39,328 nt of DNA from Candidatus Zhuqueibacterota bacterium. GTDB taxonomy: Bacteria > Zhuqueibacterota > Zhuqueibacteria > Thermofontimicrobiales > Thermofontimicrobiaceae. The notes under the pieces were generated by a model. That model did no database searches, was not told the origin of the DNA, and worked only from the letters and a program-made list of their open reading frames with translations. Below, piece after piece: positions 16,178-24,850 of the stretch. The translations under genes were made by a program, and so were the position numbers. The stretch is from NCBI GenBank assembly GCA_016783825.1, contig JADHVV010000016.1, forward strand, positions 1 through 39,328, read 5' to 3'. Each line of letters opens with the position of its first letter. The stretch's first letter is position 1.

Positions 16178-19100
16178 TTAGACATTTACCGCTGCCGATA
16201 TTTTCTGTCGCTTTGCTTCTCTTTTCACCCTGAATTTTTCAGATTTTCTCTCAACAACAATATAAATCACCGGCACCACAAATAAAGTTAAAAACGTAGC
16301 CACAAATAAGCCGCCAATCACCGAGCGTGCCAATGGCGCCCAATTTTCTCCACTCTCACCAAGTCCCAATGCCAGTGGTACCATTGCTAAAATTGTGGTC
16401 AGCGCTGTCATTAATACCGGGCGCATTCGGGTTTCACCTCCTTCTTGAACAGCAGCAATCAACTCCTTCCCACGTTGACGTAACTGGTTCATATAGTCAA
16501 CCAACACTATCCCATTATTTACAACGATGCCGACCAGCATAATTATTCCAATTAACGCCATCACCGTAATATTAGTTCCGGTTACGAATAGAAATATTGC
16601 CACGCCAATCAGGGAAAGTGGAATTGTAAATAAAATTACAAACGGGTCTAACATTGATTCGAATTGGGAAGCCATTACCATATAAGTTAAAAGAATGGCG
16701 ACTATCATGGCGATACCAAGGTACATAAATGATTCCTGTTGCTCTTCTGCCATGCCGCTTATTTCCAACCGGTAATCACGCGGCAACACAACTTTTTTAA
16801 TTTCCTGTTCAACTTCTTTAGTGACACCTCGCAGATCTCTCCCCGTAACCATCATGGAAACCTTTACCACTCGCTCCTGGTCTTCCCTGGTGATTTCTGT
16901 TGGCGCTTTGCTGCTGACAACTTTTGAAATAGCTCTTAAAGGAACCCTGGCGCCGTTGGGAGCAACAATCAAAAGGTTTTCAATATCCTTTTTATTTTGC
17001 CTGTATTTTTTCCCCACCTGAACCCGGATATCAAATTCATCACCGCCCTCGCGATATCTTGATGCAACCGTGCCCAATAAATTTGAGCTAATCGTCTGCG
17101 AAACCATGGCTGTTGATAACCCTAAATCCGAAATGCGATTTCGGTCCAGTTCAATTTTCAATTCAGGCATTGCCTCTTCAATGCTTATTTCGATTTGTGA
17201 AGTCCCCGGTATTTTCTCAACTATTTTTTTAATTTGATCGGCAATTTGCTTGGATTTTACCAGATCGAAGCCAAAAATTTCAACAACAATGTCTCCCTCG
17301 CCAAACATTTGACTCATCCCCTGGTCTTGATACTTGATTTCAACACCGGGAATATCTTTAAATTTTTCCTTCAAAGCTTCATCTATCTCTCGTTGACGTC
17401 TCTTGCGTTCGCTTAATTTAACCAGCTTAATTCCCATCTCGCCCGAATGTGTTTTACCGCCGCCAAACAATGCTGCAAATCCTTCGCCCTGTCCAAATTC
17501 ATACCTGATATTTTCAGCTTCGGGAACTTCCTCCTGTATGATTTTGGAAATCTGTTTCATTGATTTATCCATTTCATCAAGGCTGGTGCCAGGCGCCCTG
17601 TTGACCCGATATATGATAAATCCCTGGTCAGAGTGCGGAAAAAAATCTGCGCCACTGGTAGCAAAAATAATTATCGACAGTACAAAAGCAACAAAGGTAA
17701 CTGCAATCACCGTCTTTCTGTGATTAATTGCCCATCCAAGGCTTGTGCTATATGTATTTTTCAAACCCGACAAGAACCTGGTAATTGCTGCTTTCACTTT
17801 TGTAAACACTTGTGAAAAAACATTTGACTTATTTTCAAAAGTATCTTTTAATACTAAAAACCGCGAGGCTAAAAGCGGTACTAAAGTTAAGGCAACAATT
17901 AGTGATGCCAATAAAGAAAAACATATTGTAACTACCATATCTTTAAACAGTTCGCCGGCGATTCCCGGCACAAACAGCACCGGTACAAAAACAGCCAATG
18001 TGGTCAACGTGGAAGCAGTGATCGCCATCGATACTTCGGAGCCACCTTTGTCGGCAGCTTCAATTATTGAATTCCCCAATTGTCGCCGCCGGAAAATATT
18101 TTCCAACACCACAATGGAATTATCCACCAACAATCCGACAGCCAATGCCAAACCTGCCATCGAGATCATGTTCAACGTTAATCCTGCCTGATCCATCACC
18201 GAAAAAGTAACCAGCAGGGAGGTCGGAATTGAAATGGCAATAATTACTGCGCTTCTAAAATTAAGCATAAAAAACAATAAAACTAAAAATGCCAATCCAA
18301 TCGCCTGAATTGCTGTTTGTCCCAAATTGGACATGGAACGATTAATAAATTCGGACTGATCCCAGAATCGGACTATCTCCACTCCTTTAGGAATTTCATC
18401 CCGAATACTTTCCAATCTGTTATTTATTTTGCTGCACACCTGTACTGTATTTGCATCCGACTGTTTACTGACCATTAAAAGAACACTGGGAATATCATCG
18501 ATATATTCGCGCTGCCGTTGTTCTTTAAATCCATCAACGACCTGGGCAACATCCTGAACGCGAACAGGTGTGCCATTAATATTGGCAATTGTTGTATTTC
18601 TTATTTGATCTAAGTTTGAAAATTCACCTGTTGTTTGTACTGTAAACTCCATTTTCTTATCATCAACAAAACCACTGGGGAGTTGCATGTTATTCATACG
18701 CAGAACATTTATGACAAAATCAATGGAGAACCGATGCGCTTGCAGCCGATGGGGGTCTACCAACACTTTTATCTCCCGGGATAACCCACCGACCGTAAAA
18801 GCATTGGCAACGCCGGGAATTCTTTCCAAACGCGGCTCAATTTCCATTTCTGAAATACGTCGCAATTCAGCCAGACCATATTGATTTGAATTAACGGCTA
18901 AAAATTCGACTGGCTGCATAGATGGATCAAATGCAAAAACCATTGGCTGCATGACATCATCTGGCAGAAAATCACGGATCATATCAATATTCCGTCGTGC
19001 ATCAATCTCTGCCTGATCCATATCCGTTCCCCAATCAAATTCGAGAATAATTAAAGAAAGACCCTGGCTGGTAATGGAACTTACTTTTTTTACATTCTCC

Positions 19101-19321
19101 ACCGAGGAAACAGTCTCTTCAAGTGGACGCGTTACCGTAGTCTCAATGTCATACGGATTGACGCCGGTGTATTGCGTTAGAACTGCGATTATTGGAAATG
19201 TTAAATCGGGAAAAAGATCGATTCTTAATTTGGCTAATGAAAATATACCAAATCCAATCACCAGTAAATAGATCATGAAAAAACTTATGCCACGTTTTAT
19301 CGCAAGAGTTGTAATCTTCAT
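16178..19321 (-). CDS. RND-family efflux pump, inner-membrane transporter (AcrB/HAE1 type)
   Basis: 1047 aa, full length for the family. It starts with a TM helix followed by LFPDLTFPIIAV, and has the duplicated RND plan: TM blocks at about 335-480 and 855-1020 with two large periplasmic loops. TM4 contains VGLLVDNSIVVLENIF, with Asp400 as the proton-relay residue (AcrB has DD here; D-N is common in other HAE pumps). The second half has GIVVNNGIVLVDYMNQLRQRG. It forms a tripartite pump with the adaptor (ATGA overlap) and the TolC-type protein upstream. The substrate cannot be told from sequence. Confidence 0.95.
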   Translation of the reverse strand: MKITTLAIKRGISFFMIYLLVIGFGIFSLAKLRIDLFPDLTFPIIAVLTQYTGVNPYDIETTVTRPLEETVSSVENVKKVSSITSQGLSLIILEFDWGTDMDQAEIDARRNIDMIRDFLPDDVMQPMVFAFDPSMQPVEFLAVNSNQYGLAELRRISEMEIEPRLERIPGVANAFTVGGLSREIKVLVDPHRLQAHRFSIDFVINVLRMNNMQLPSGFVDDKKMEFTVQTTGEFSNLDQIRNTTIANINGTPVRVQDVAQVVDGFKEQRQREYIDDIPSVLLMVSKQSDANTVQVCSKINNRLESIRDEIPKGVEIVRFWDQSEFINRSMSNLGQTAIQAIGLAFLVLLFFMLNFRSAVIIAISIPTSLLVTFSVMDQAGLTLNMISMAGLALAVGLLVDNSIVVLENIFRRRQLGNSIIEAADKGGSEVSMAITASTLTTLAVFVPVLFVPGIAGELFKDMVVTICFSLLASLIVALTLVPLLASRFLVLKDTFENKSNVFSQVFTKVKAAITRFLSGLKNTYSTSLGWAINHRKTVIAVTFVAFVLSIIIFATSGADFFPHSDQGFIIYRVNRAPGTSLDEMDKSMKQISKIIQEEVPEAENIRYEFGQGEGFAALFGGGKTHSGEMGIKLVKLSERKRRQREIDEALKEKFKDIPGVEIKYQDQGMSQMFGEGDIVVEIFGFDLVKSKQIADQIKKIVEKIPGTSQIEISIEEAMPELKIELDRNRISDLGLSTAMVSQTISSNLLGTVASRYREGGDEFDIRVQVGKKYRQNKKDIENLLIVAPNGARVPLRAISKVVSSKAPTEITREDQERVVKVSMMVTGRDLRGVTKEVEQEIKKVVLPRDYRLEISGMAEEQQESFMYLGIAMIVAILLTYMVMASQFESMLDPFVILFTIPLSLIGVAIFLFVTGTNITVMALIGIIMLVGIVVNNGIVLVDYMNQLRQRGKELIAAVQEGGETRMRPVLMTALTTILAMVPLALGLGESGENWAPLARSVIGGLFVATFLTLFVVPVIYIVVERKSEKFRVKREAKRQKISAAVNV

Positions 19322-20448
19322 TTTATATTTACTCCTTCGTTCATTACTTTCACTTTTGCGCTGTCTTTTAAGCTTTGCTGTCCCACAATAATGAGATTTT
19401 CATCTTGTTCAATACCGGATGAAACAACAGCAACAACACCATTGGTGTAACTTATTTTTATGTCCCGCAAATAAGCGATACCATTATTTTCAACAAATAC
19501 GTGCGAATAAACAACTGCCATGTCCATACCATTGATTCTTTTTAATTCCGTATTTTCAATAACGGCATGTTTCGGAACAGTCAATACGTTCTCCATCGTA
19601 TTAACACAAATTTGTACTTCAGCAAACATACCCGGTTTTAGTCTTTTGTCTTCATTATTTACTAAAATTTCAATTTTTCCCATTCGTGTTATCGGATCCA
19701 AAACTGGACTTATCTTGTTAATTTCCCCTGTAAATGTTTCATTTGGATAACTCAACACATGAAGGTTTGCACACTGCCCAACATTTAATTGACCAAAGTC
19801 CTGTTCAGGTGCATTTACTTCAACTTTCACTTTATTCATTTGTACGACAGTCACCAATGGAAACGGTCCCGCAGCCATATCACCCTGCTCATAATACCTG
19901 TTACCAATCACACCGGATATAGGCGCAGTTACATTGGCATCGGATAATTGGCTTTCAGCCTGTACCTGTGCAGCAACTGCCTGTTCCACCAGCGCCTGGG
20001 TTGCTTCGTATTGTGTTTTCACACCATCAAATTGCTGCTGACTCATGGCATTTTCTTTTATGAGCCGTTGAGCGCGTTGATACTCTGATTTTAGATTAAC
20101 AAGCTGAGCTTTAGCACTAACAGCTGCTGCCTTTGCCTGAATTACAGCTTGTTCGATTTTTGTGGCTTCAATTTTAGCAATAATCTCACCTTTACGTACA
20201 AAATCGCCCTCATCTTTTTCAAAGCTCAAAATGCGATCAGGAATTTTTGAAAACACTTTTACTTCCTGTTCCGCTTTTACATCGCCAGTATATTGGACTT
20301 CTTGTGTAACCGTTTTTCTGCCAACTATTACTGTTTCAATAGGAATTTTAATTGCTTCGTCTTCATTTGTATCAGCTTTCTTACTACAGTTAGAGAGCAG
20401 AAAAAAGTTTAAGCTAATGATAACTAATAATAAAATTTTCTTTTGCAT
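19318..20448 (-). CDS. RND efflux periplasmic adaptor (membrane fusion protein), lipoprotein
   Basis: 376 aa. The N-terminus is a lipoprotein signal (FFLLSNCSKK, Cys21). The typical HlyD/AcrA order follows: barrel-sandwich half, coiled-coil hairpin (about residues 100-165, alanine/glutamine-rich), second lipoyl half (VTAPISGVIGNRYYEQGDMA), beta-barrel and membrane-proximal domain. It joins the inner-membrane pump to the outer-membrane factor. Its stop overlaps the pump start. Confidence 0.95.
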   Translation of the reverse strand: MQKKILLLVIISLNFFLLSNCSKKADTNEDEAIKIPIETVIVGRKTVTQEVQYTGDVKAEQEVKVFSKIPDRILSFEKDEGDFVRKGEIIAKIEATKIEQAVIQAKAAAVSAKAQLVNLKSEYQRAQRLIKENAMSQQQFDGVKTQYEATQALVEQAVAAQVQAESQLSDANVTAPISGVIGNRYYEQGDMAAGPFPLVTVVQMNKVKVEVNAPEQDFGQLNVGQCANLHVLSYPNETFTGEINKISPVLDPITRMGKIEILVNNEDKRLKPGMFAEVQICVNTMENVLTVPKHAVIENTELKRINGMDMAVVYSHVFVENNGIAYLRDIKISYTNGVVAVVSSGIEQDENLIIVGQQSLKDSAKVKVMNEGVNIK

Positions 20449-20491
20449 GAGTGAACTCCTTCCGTTCTAAAAATCACAAATCTCAAAAAAC

Positions 20492-20509
20492 ATCCCGCCT
20501 TTGTGGGAT
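20492..20509 (-). terminator. Weak hairpin with T-run between tolC-like gene and adaptor gene
   Basis: On the minus strand, ATCCC...GGGAT is followed by TTTTTT. It lies between the outer-membrane factor and the adaptor of the same operon, so it may act as a partial terminator that lowers pump expression relative to the TolC-type protein, or simply be part of the local repeat. Confidence 0.4.
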
Positions 20510-20573
20510 CAAACTATTTTCAAAATAAAAATTAAATTCAAAACATAAAAAGATTTGCCATGTTAATGATTAT

Positions 20574-20620
20574 TGAAATTTGGGATTTGTTTGTAATTTG
20601 ATATTTGCTTTTTGGAATTT
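20574..20620. repeat. Short-period CAAAT-type intergenic repeat
   Basis: Read on the minus strand, CAAAAAG, CAAATAT, CAAATTA and CAAATTT units recur with a mostly 7-base step; a shorter facing copy (CACAAATCTCAAAAAA) lies at 20475-20490. This is an AT-rich member of the short-period intergenic repeats seen through the window. Confidence 0.55.
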
Positions 20621-20681
20621 TTTTAATTTTTTACTTTATACTTATGAAATTATATTTTGCTATAATATTGTTATTAGAATG

Positions 20682-22082
20682 TTAGTCACCCAAAACTCCT
20701 TTCAACATTCCCACCACTTTGCGCAATTGGTATCGTGAAATTTGATATTCGTAAATCGAATTTATATAATTCAATTTAGCTTGCGTTAAAGCCAGTTGAG
20801 AGCCCATAACATCCAATTGTGTGTTAACGCCCTCTTCGTACATCATGGTCGCCAACCGTAACGCTTCTTTTGCCAGATCAACAGTTTGAACGGCAGAAAA
20901 ATATTTTTCTTTAGCTTCTTTGAATTTATTGTATGCAACTTCTGTTTCAGCCGCAATACCATCAAAGGCTTGTTTTTCAGTATCGAGAATAATTTTATAA
21001 TCCAATCTTGATTTCTGATATAACGCGGTTGATTGAAATCCGTGAAACAAAGGAATCTGCAAACTCAATGCTGAAGTAAATCCCTTACTCGCTTCAGCAT
21101 GTCTGAATTTGTAATCATTTTTCATTAGCATAAATGAATAATCAGTTTGAAAGAATAGTTTAGGCATAAAATTGCTTTTAGCGAGTTTGATACCTTTTTT
21201 TGTAATATATTTCTGATCTGCCAAAGCTTTTATTAATGGACGATGTTCATAAGCTAATTTTTGCAGTTCATCCAAAGCCATATTACCGAAATCATCTTCA
21301 ACATATTTAAACTCACCATCAACTTCTATCTTGGTGTCTCGTTTTAGCCCGAGAACTGTCTTCAACATTGTTTGGGCTGATTGATGATTGTTTTTCGCGG
21401 TAATATATTCCGGTTTTAAATTAGCTAACTCAACCTGGGCGCGCATTTTATCAAAACCGGAAGCAGAGCCCACGTTATATTTTTTAGTCACGTTGTCAAG
21501 GTTAGCCCTGGTTTGAGCCAATGCTTCTTCCTGTACTTTAACCAGTTCTTTGGATAACAAACAAGCGTAAAAAACATTTGTTGTGTTGTAAATTAAACTT
21601 TGTTTTGTTTCCTCTAAATTTTGTTCAGCAGCTCTTTTAGCAGAATTTGCAATTTGAATTCCAGCGATTCCAGCGCCGCCTAAAAACACCGGTTGACTAA
21701 CTGTTGCTCCATAAAAAAGGGTATTGCGCATCCCAAAAGACATGGTAACATAGTCAGGCATTAAAGCCAATTCAGGCATGTATGGCTCTAATGGTTTAAG
21801 CATTGGTTTTAAAAAGTTTGGGATTGTCTGTTGTTGAATATCCCAGGCATGTTGAAAATTAACAGAGCCATTCAACCTCGGCAAAATATTAGACCAGGCT
21901 TCAAGCCTGCCTGCTTTGGCTTTCCGCACTTCTTTTTCTGCCATTTTAATTTCGGGATTATTTTTCAGAGCATAGTTTACACTTTTCTCTAAAGTAAGTG
22001 TTAAATTGTCCTGAGTAAATCCGGCTAATGAAGGAATTATTATCGTGATAATTAATACCCATAAATATTTTCTATTATACAT
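20682..22082 (-). CDS. TolC-family outer-membrane efflux protein
   Basis: 466 aa with a signal peptide (residues 1-22, ending SLAGFTQ). It has the duplicated outer-membrane efflux (OEP) fold of long helices and short barrel strands: first half about 28-240, second half about 250-460, with landmarks SVNYALKNNPEIKMAEKEVRKAKAG (shown in part as NYALKNNPEIKMAEKEVR) and MYEEGVNTQLDVMGSQLALT. The start has a GGAGG site. It provides the exit duct of the RND pump encoded downstream. Confidence 0.94.
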   Translation of the reverse strand: MYNRKYLWVLIITIIIPSLAGFTQDNLTLTLEKSVNYALKNNPEIKMAEKEVRKAKAGRLEAWSNILPRLNGSVNFQHAWDIQQQTIPNFLKPMLKPLEPYMPELALMPDYVTMSFGMRNTLFYGATVSQPVFLGGAGIAGIQIANSAKRAAEQNLEETKQSLIYNTTNVFYACLLSKELVKVQEEALAQTRANLDNVTKKYNVGSASGFDKMRAQVELANLKPEYITAKNNHQSAQTMLKTVLGLKRDTKIEVDGEFKYVEDDFGNMALDELQKLAYEHRPLIKALADQKYITKKGIKLAKSNFMPKLFFQTDYSFMLMKNDYKFRHAEASKGFTSALSLQIPLFHGFQSTALYQKSRLDYKIILDTEKQAFDGIAAETEVAYNKFKEAKEKYFSAVQTVDLAKEALRLATMMYEEGVNTQLDVMGSQLALTQAKLNYINSIYEYQISRYQLRKVVGMLKGVLGD

Positions 22083-22159
22083 TCTTACCTCCAGAGTTCT
22101 CGCATTATATTATTAAAATATTTTTGTATGCGCTCAATAAATAATGGTAAAATTGCGCT

Positions 22160-22261
22160 GTCATTCCTGACGAAGCGAAGTGTAGTTCAGGAATCTCCTG
22201 GGTATAAAGGAGATTCCTGTACCGCGGGCACTTCCTTCGGTCGCATTTGCAGGAATGACAT
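22160..22261. repeat. Inverted repeat ending in GTCATTCCTG / CAGGAATGAC
   Basis: The ends are GTCATTCCTG and CAGGAATGAC; inside, AGGAATCTCC faces GGAGATTCCT around a 10-base loop. This is an interspersed palindromic element of a type common in many bacterial genomes. It may form a long cruciform or RNA hairpin. Confidence 0.8.
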
Positions 22262-22327
22262 ATTTTATTCGAAGTCAATTTACCATTAAATATTGAGAGG
22301 ATACATATTTTCTTTCAATGACTTTAT

Positions 22328-22432
22328 TTCCTGATTACAATATCTCTATGTTTCCCTATCACCCAATTACCTTATTTCCCACTCCCCTTGTCACCCACTC
22401 TCCCAATCACTCCAACACCCCAACAATCATTC
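22328..22432 (-). repeat. Octamer-period G-rich array (minus strand)
   Basis: On the minus strand consecutive octamers read GGGGTGTT, GGAGTGAT, TGGGAGAG, TGGGTGAC, AAGGGGAG, TGGGAAAT, AAGGTAAT, TGGGTGAT, AGGGAAAC, in register for at least nine units. The rule is GG near the start of each 8-base unit with loosely conserved A/T after. Same family as 9667-9714. Confidence 0.8.
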
Positions 22433-22452
22433 AATCTAAAACTATCGCCTGC

Positions 22453-23058
22453 TTACTCATTCAGCCCCTTAAAAAGCAACTCAATGATTTCTTCTGCTAA
22501 CTCATCGGTCAGTATTTTCTTCTTTTCTCTCAATTGCTTTCCAATGAAATGCCCCAAAACCGCAGCAATGATTTCCGCTGCTAATTGTGGATTTGCGCCA
22601 GCGCCAAATTCACTGGAATCAACACCCTCTTGAATTAAATCAACAAGTAATTGACGATGTATATTCGCCTGCTTTTGGAATTCGTTTAAAAATGGAAGAT
22701 TTTCTGATGTCATAAAAACCATTAAAAAAAACTTTGAAAAATCAGGGTGCTCAAAACTGATAAAAAATCTATTTTGGATGATTTTCACCAGTCGTTCTTT
22801 AACCGGAATATTTATGCTTGCTATTTGTTTTGCTTGAGCAGAGCCATATTGTAACCCAACTTTGACGAGGTCTTTAAAAACACCTTCTTTACTGCCGAAA
22901 TAATAATAGATCGTTGGTTTGGATACTTTCGATTTTTCAGAAATCTCCCGCATGGAAACACCATTGTACCCTTTTTCTGCAAAGAGCTTGGCTGCAACCC
23001 GGAAGATATTTATTTTGGTTTCGTTTTCACCGACTAATATTTTGTGAATATCTGGCAT
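22453..23058 (-). CDS. TetR/AcrR-family transcriptional regulator
   Basis: 201 aa. The N-terminal helix-turn-helix is typical: AAKLFAEKGYNGVSMREISE then KVSKPTIYYYFGSKEGVFKD (about residues 22-64). The rest is an all-helical ligand-binding domain of normal length. It lies directly upstream of the efflux genes on the same strand, so it probably represses them and itself until a ligand binds. The ribosome site is AGGGGA, 6 bases before ATG. Confidence 0.93.
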   Translation of the reverse strand: MPDIHKILVGENETKINIFRVAAKLFAEKGYNGVSMREISEKSKVSKPTIYYYFGSKEGVFKDLVKVGLQYGSAQAKQIASINIPVKERLVKIIQNRFFISFEHPDFSKFFLMVFMTSENLPFLNEFQKQANIHRQLLVDLIQEGVDSSEFGAGANPQLAAEIIAAVLGHFIGKQLREKKKILTDELAEEIIELLFKGLNE

Positions 23059-23128
23059 CTTTTTCCCCTGCTGACCGGTAAATATATTGTTTTGAAAAAA
23101 TTTTGTAACTACTCAGCGAAGCATTACC

Positions 23129-23410
23129 TCAAGCTGACAAGTGACAGAAGAGGGAGACAAGGAGATGGGGTGAGAGGGAGAAGAAATCCTTAAGTTTTTT
23201 TTGATGTTTTTCTGCCTTTTTTAATATTGCGTTGATGGGAAATCTTTTCCCATCTAAATTACTCGTTAAAGGAATTGCACAAACAGTAGGAGCATATTTA
23301 TTTGTTAAATCATTACTAATAATTATGCATGGTCTAATTCCTTTTTGTTCACTTCCCCTGGTCGGATTAAGATCAACTAACCAAATATCACATCTTTTTA
23401 CTCCCACCAT
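23129..23410 (-). pseudogene. MazF/PemK-type toxin with replaced 3' end
   Basis: 93 codons. The first 67 or so residues are a clear MazF/PemK start (DIWLVDLNPTRGSEQKGIRP, then CIIISND and IPLTSNLDGKRFP). MazF proteins usually continue about 40 more residues through a conserved VxxxQ(I/V)R stretch. Here, after KKAE at about base 23205, the sequence changes to KHQKKLKDFFSLSPHLLVS and stops. That tail is encoded by the octamer array at 23144-23183. The normal C-terminal half is absent up to the next gene, so the RNase is most likely inactive. The start overlaps the antitoxin-like gene by 13 bases. Confidence 0.75.
23144..23183 (+). repeat. Octamer-period G-rich array inside the mazF-like tail
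   Basis: Four perfectly phased octamers at 23152-23183: GGGAGACA, AGGAGATG, GGGTGAGA, GGGAGAAG. The array forms the 3' end of the broken MazF reading frame. Confidence 0.8.
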
Positions 23411-23667
23411 CGTTCTTCCTTTTCACCTTTGAATATTTCATCAAGACTATCATTACCACATAATCCTTCTTCTGCTAAATCAACTTCTGTTTTTTTTTCA
23501 TGTTCAGTCATCGTTAAATACGCATGTTCAAGCTCAGCAAGTTGAGAAGATCGTTCTTCCTCTTTTGACAAGATATGAATAATAAAACGTTTACCGATAT
23601 TTTTGGGTAAAGGTTGCTCCAATTCCAAATGTCGTTCATCAATTGCTATTGCTTCAACATTTTCCAT
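23398..23667 (-). CDS. Putative antitoxin of the MazF-like toxin
   Basis: 89 aa from ATG 23667, preferred over the upstream ATG 23691 because GAGGAG lies 7 bases before it. The protein is acidic (KTEVDLAEEGLCGNDSLDE) and small, and its stop codon region overlaps the toxin start, the normal antitoxin-first plan. I recognise no DNA-binding motif for certain; the N-terminal half (about 1-35) is the best candidate. It seems intact although the toxin is damaged. Confidence 0.65.
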   Translation of the reverse strand: MENVEAIAIDERHLELEQPLPKNIGKRFIIHILSKEEERSSQLAELEHAYLTMTEHEKKTEVDLAEEGLCGNDSLDEIFKGEKEERWWE

Positions 23668-23755
23668 TTTATTTCTCCTCAATGTTAACATTTAAACAAA
23701 TATATCATTTTAAAATCTAAAAATCAACCTTTTAATTCCCTTCAGTTATTCTTGT

Positions 23756-24031
23756 TTATAGACCTTTTTCTGAGCACATCAGCCTCAAATCAATATATTG
23801 TGGCTCCTTGATGTGATTTTGACCTTTTCGGACAGCCTGTTTAGTGCGCTGGGCTAAAATGCGTAATTGAATGTATCTTTGAAAAAAAGGATCGGTAAAT
23901 TCAAATCCGCTAGGTAATTTTTCAACTATCCCTAATTCTATCAGTCCTGACACAGCTCGCTGAGTGCTTGATATTGCTGACAACCCAAAAATGGCGGCAA
24001 ATTTTTCAGTAAAAATGTTCTTATTTTCCAC
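23756..24031 (-). pseudogene. C-terminal remnant of an AAA-type ATPase (archaeal-ATPase-like)
   Basis: 91 codons. The sequence FTEKFAAIFGLSAISSTQRA and VSGLIELGIVEKLPSG, then FEFTDPFFQRYIQL, resembles the winged-helix C-terminal end of P-loop ATPases of the archaeal/DUF234-like group. The nucleotide-binding part with the Walker motifs is missing and no ribosome site precedes the ATG. I read it as a degraded leftover in a TA-rich, recombined stretch. Confidence 0.55.
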
Positions 24032-24079
24032 GACTTTTTATTTTCATTTTTTATCATAACAATAAAACAAAAAAATGAA

Positions 24080-24108
24080 TTGACTTTTACATTAAAAGAA
24101 GCTAAATT
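24080..24108 (+). promoter_or_regulatory. Sigma-70-type promoter for the vapBC-like operon
   Basis: TTGACT (24080-24085), 17 bases, then TAAATT (24103-24108). It lies about 80 bases upstream of the antitoxin ATG. A short inverted TTACTT/AAGTAA pair (24133-24152) between promoter and gene could be the operator. Confidence 0.6.
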
Positions 24109-24189
24109 ATAACGAAAAAATAAATAAAAAAATTACTTTCACTAATAAGTAAAAATGGCCATACTTAAAAATATGAGAAAGGTGTATGC

Positions 24190-24408
24190 ATGGAAAATGT
24201 TATTTTAAATGAATTTGATGCCAAGGTTGAACATATTGATGGTGATAAAAAAATTTCAACCGCGCGCCTTACAAAGAATGAAGCTGCCATCCGTTTAGTA
24301 CAAAAATGGATGAAAGATCAATCCGGTTATGACGAAAAAATGTGGAAAAATTTAAAAAATACCATTGCAGAAAACCGGCTTTCGGAAAGGAAAAAATTTA
24401 GTGATTAG
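24190..24408 (+). CDS. Small antitoxin-like protein paired with a PIN toxin
   Basis: 72 aa. Start ATG 24190 has GAGAAAGG upstream. The protein has no Cys, is rich in Lys/Glu and ends in a charged, probably disordered tail (ENRLSERKKFSD), a usual trait of VapB-type antitoxins. I do not recognise the DNA-binding fold. Its last bases overlap the GTG start of the PIN gene, so the two are translationally coupled. Confidence 0.65.
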   Translation: MENVILNEFDAKVEHIDGDKKISTARLTKNEAAIRLVQKWMKDQSGYDEKMWKNLKNTIAENRLSERKKFSD

Positions 24409-24838
24409 TTCAGTAATGTTAGATTCTGGGCCATTGGGGAGAATTGCATATCCACGACCGAATCCAGCTATCGCATCCTGGTTCATGAATTTATTAGAGG
24501 CTAACGTAACTGTCATTATTCCGGAAATTTCCGATTACGAAGTTAGGCGTAGTCTTTTACTCGAAGGGCTTTCAAAATCCATATCACGGCTTGATCAACT
24601 TAAAGAAACTTTGACCTATCTACCTCTGTCAACAAACATAATGTTAAAAGCTGCCGAACTCTGGGCTCAAGCTCGAAGACAAGGAAGACCAACAGCTGAT
24701 TTACAGGCATTAGACGGAGATGTAATTCTTGCAGCTCAAGCATTACAGGTTAATGCCATTGTAGCGACAGAGAATGTAGGTCATCTTTCACTATTTGTAA
24801 AAGCAATGAATTGGGAACAAATTTCTTTAGATAATTAG
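24401..24838 (+). CDS. PIN-domain ribonuclease, VapC-type toxin
   Basis: 145 aa from GTG 24401, chosen because GGAAAGG lies just upstream and the reading frame begins there with VISSVMLDSGPLG. An upstream ATG at 24365 would lie deep inside the antitoxin gene. PIN acidic residues are present: Asp8 (MLDSGPLG), Glu47 (DYEVRR), Asp105/Asp107 (LDGDVILAA), and a TEN motif near residue 123-125 where many PINs have TxD/TxN. VapC toxins cut tRNA or rRNA and are held by the antitoxin. This pair looks intact. Confidence 0.85.
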   Translation: MISSVMLDSGPLGRIAYPRPNPAIASWFMNLLEANVTVIIPEISDYEVRRSLLLEGLSKSISRLDQLKETLTYLPLSTNIMLKAAELWAQARRQGRPTADLQALDGDVILAAQALQVNAIVATENVGHLSLFVKAMNWEQISLDN

Positions 24839-24850
24839 TTAATCAAAGAA

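Larger units (their letters stand above)
22083..22452. other. 370-base intergenic region with two repeat elements
   Basis: No gene is seen between the TolC-type gene and the TetR-type regulator. It contains an inverted GTCATTCCTG element (about 22160-22261) and an octamer array (about 22328-22432). The promoter of the efflux operon and any TetR operator should lie near 22083-22150, but I see no clear palindrome there. Confidence 0.7.

Noticed and set aside
17745-18191. 148-codon plus-strand frame inside the RND pump gene
   Set aside because: It is a shadow of the conserved pump sequence on the other strand.
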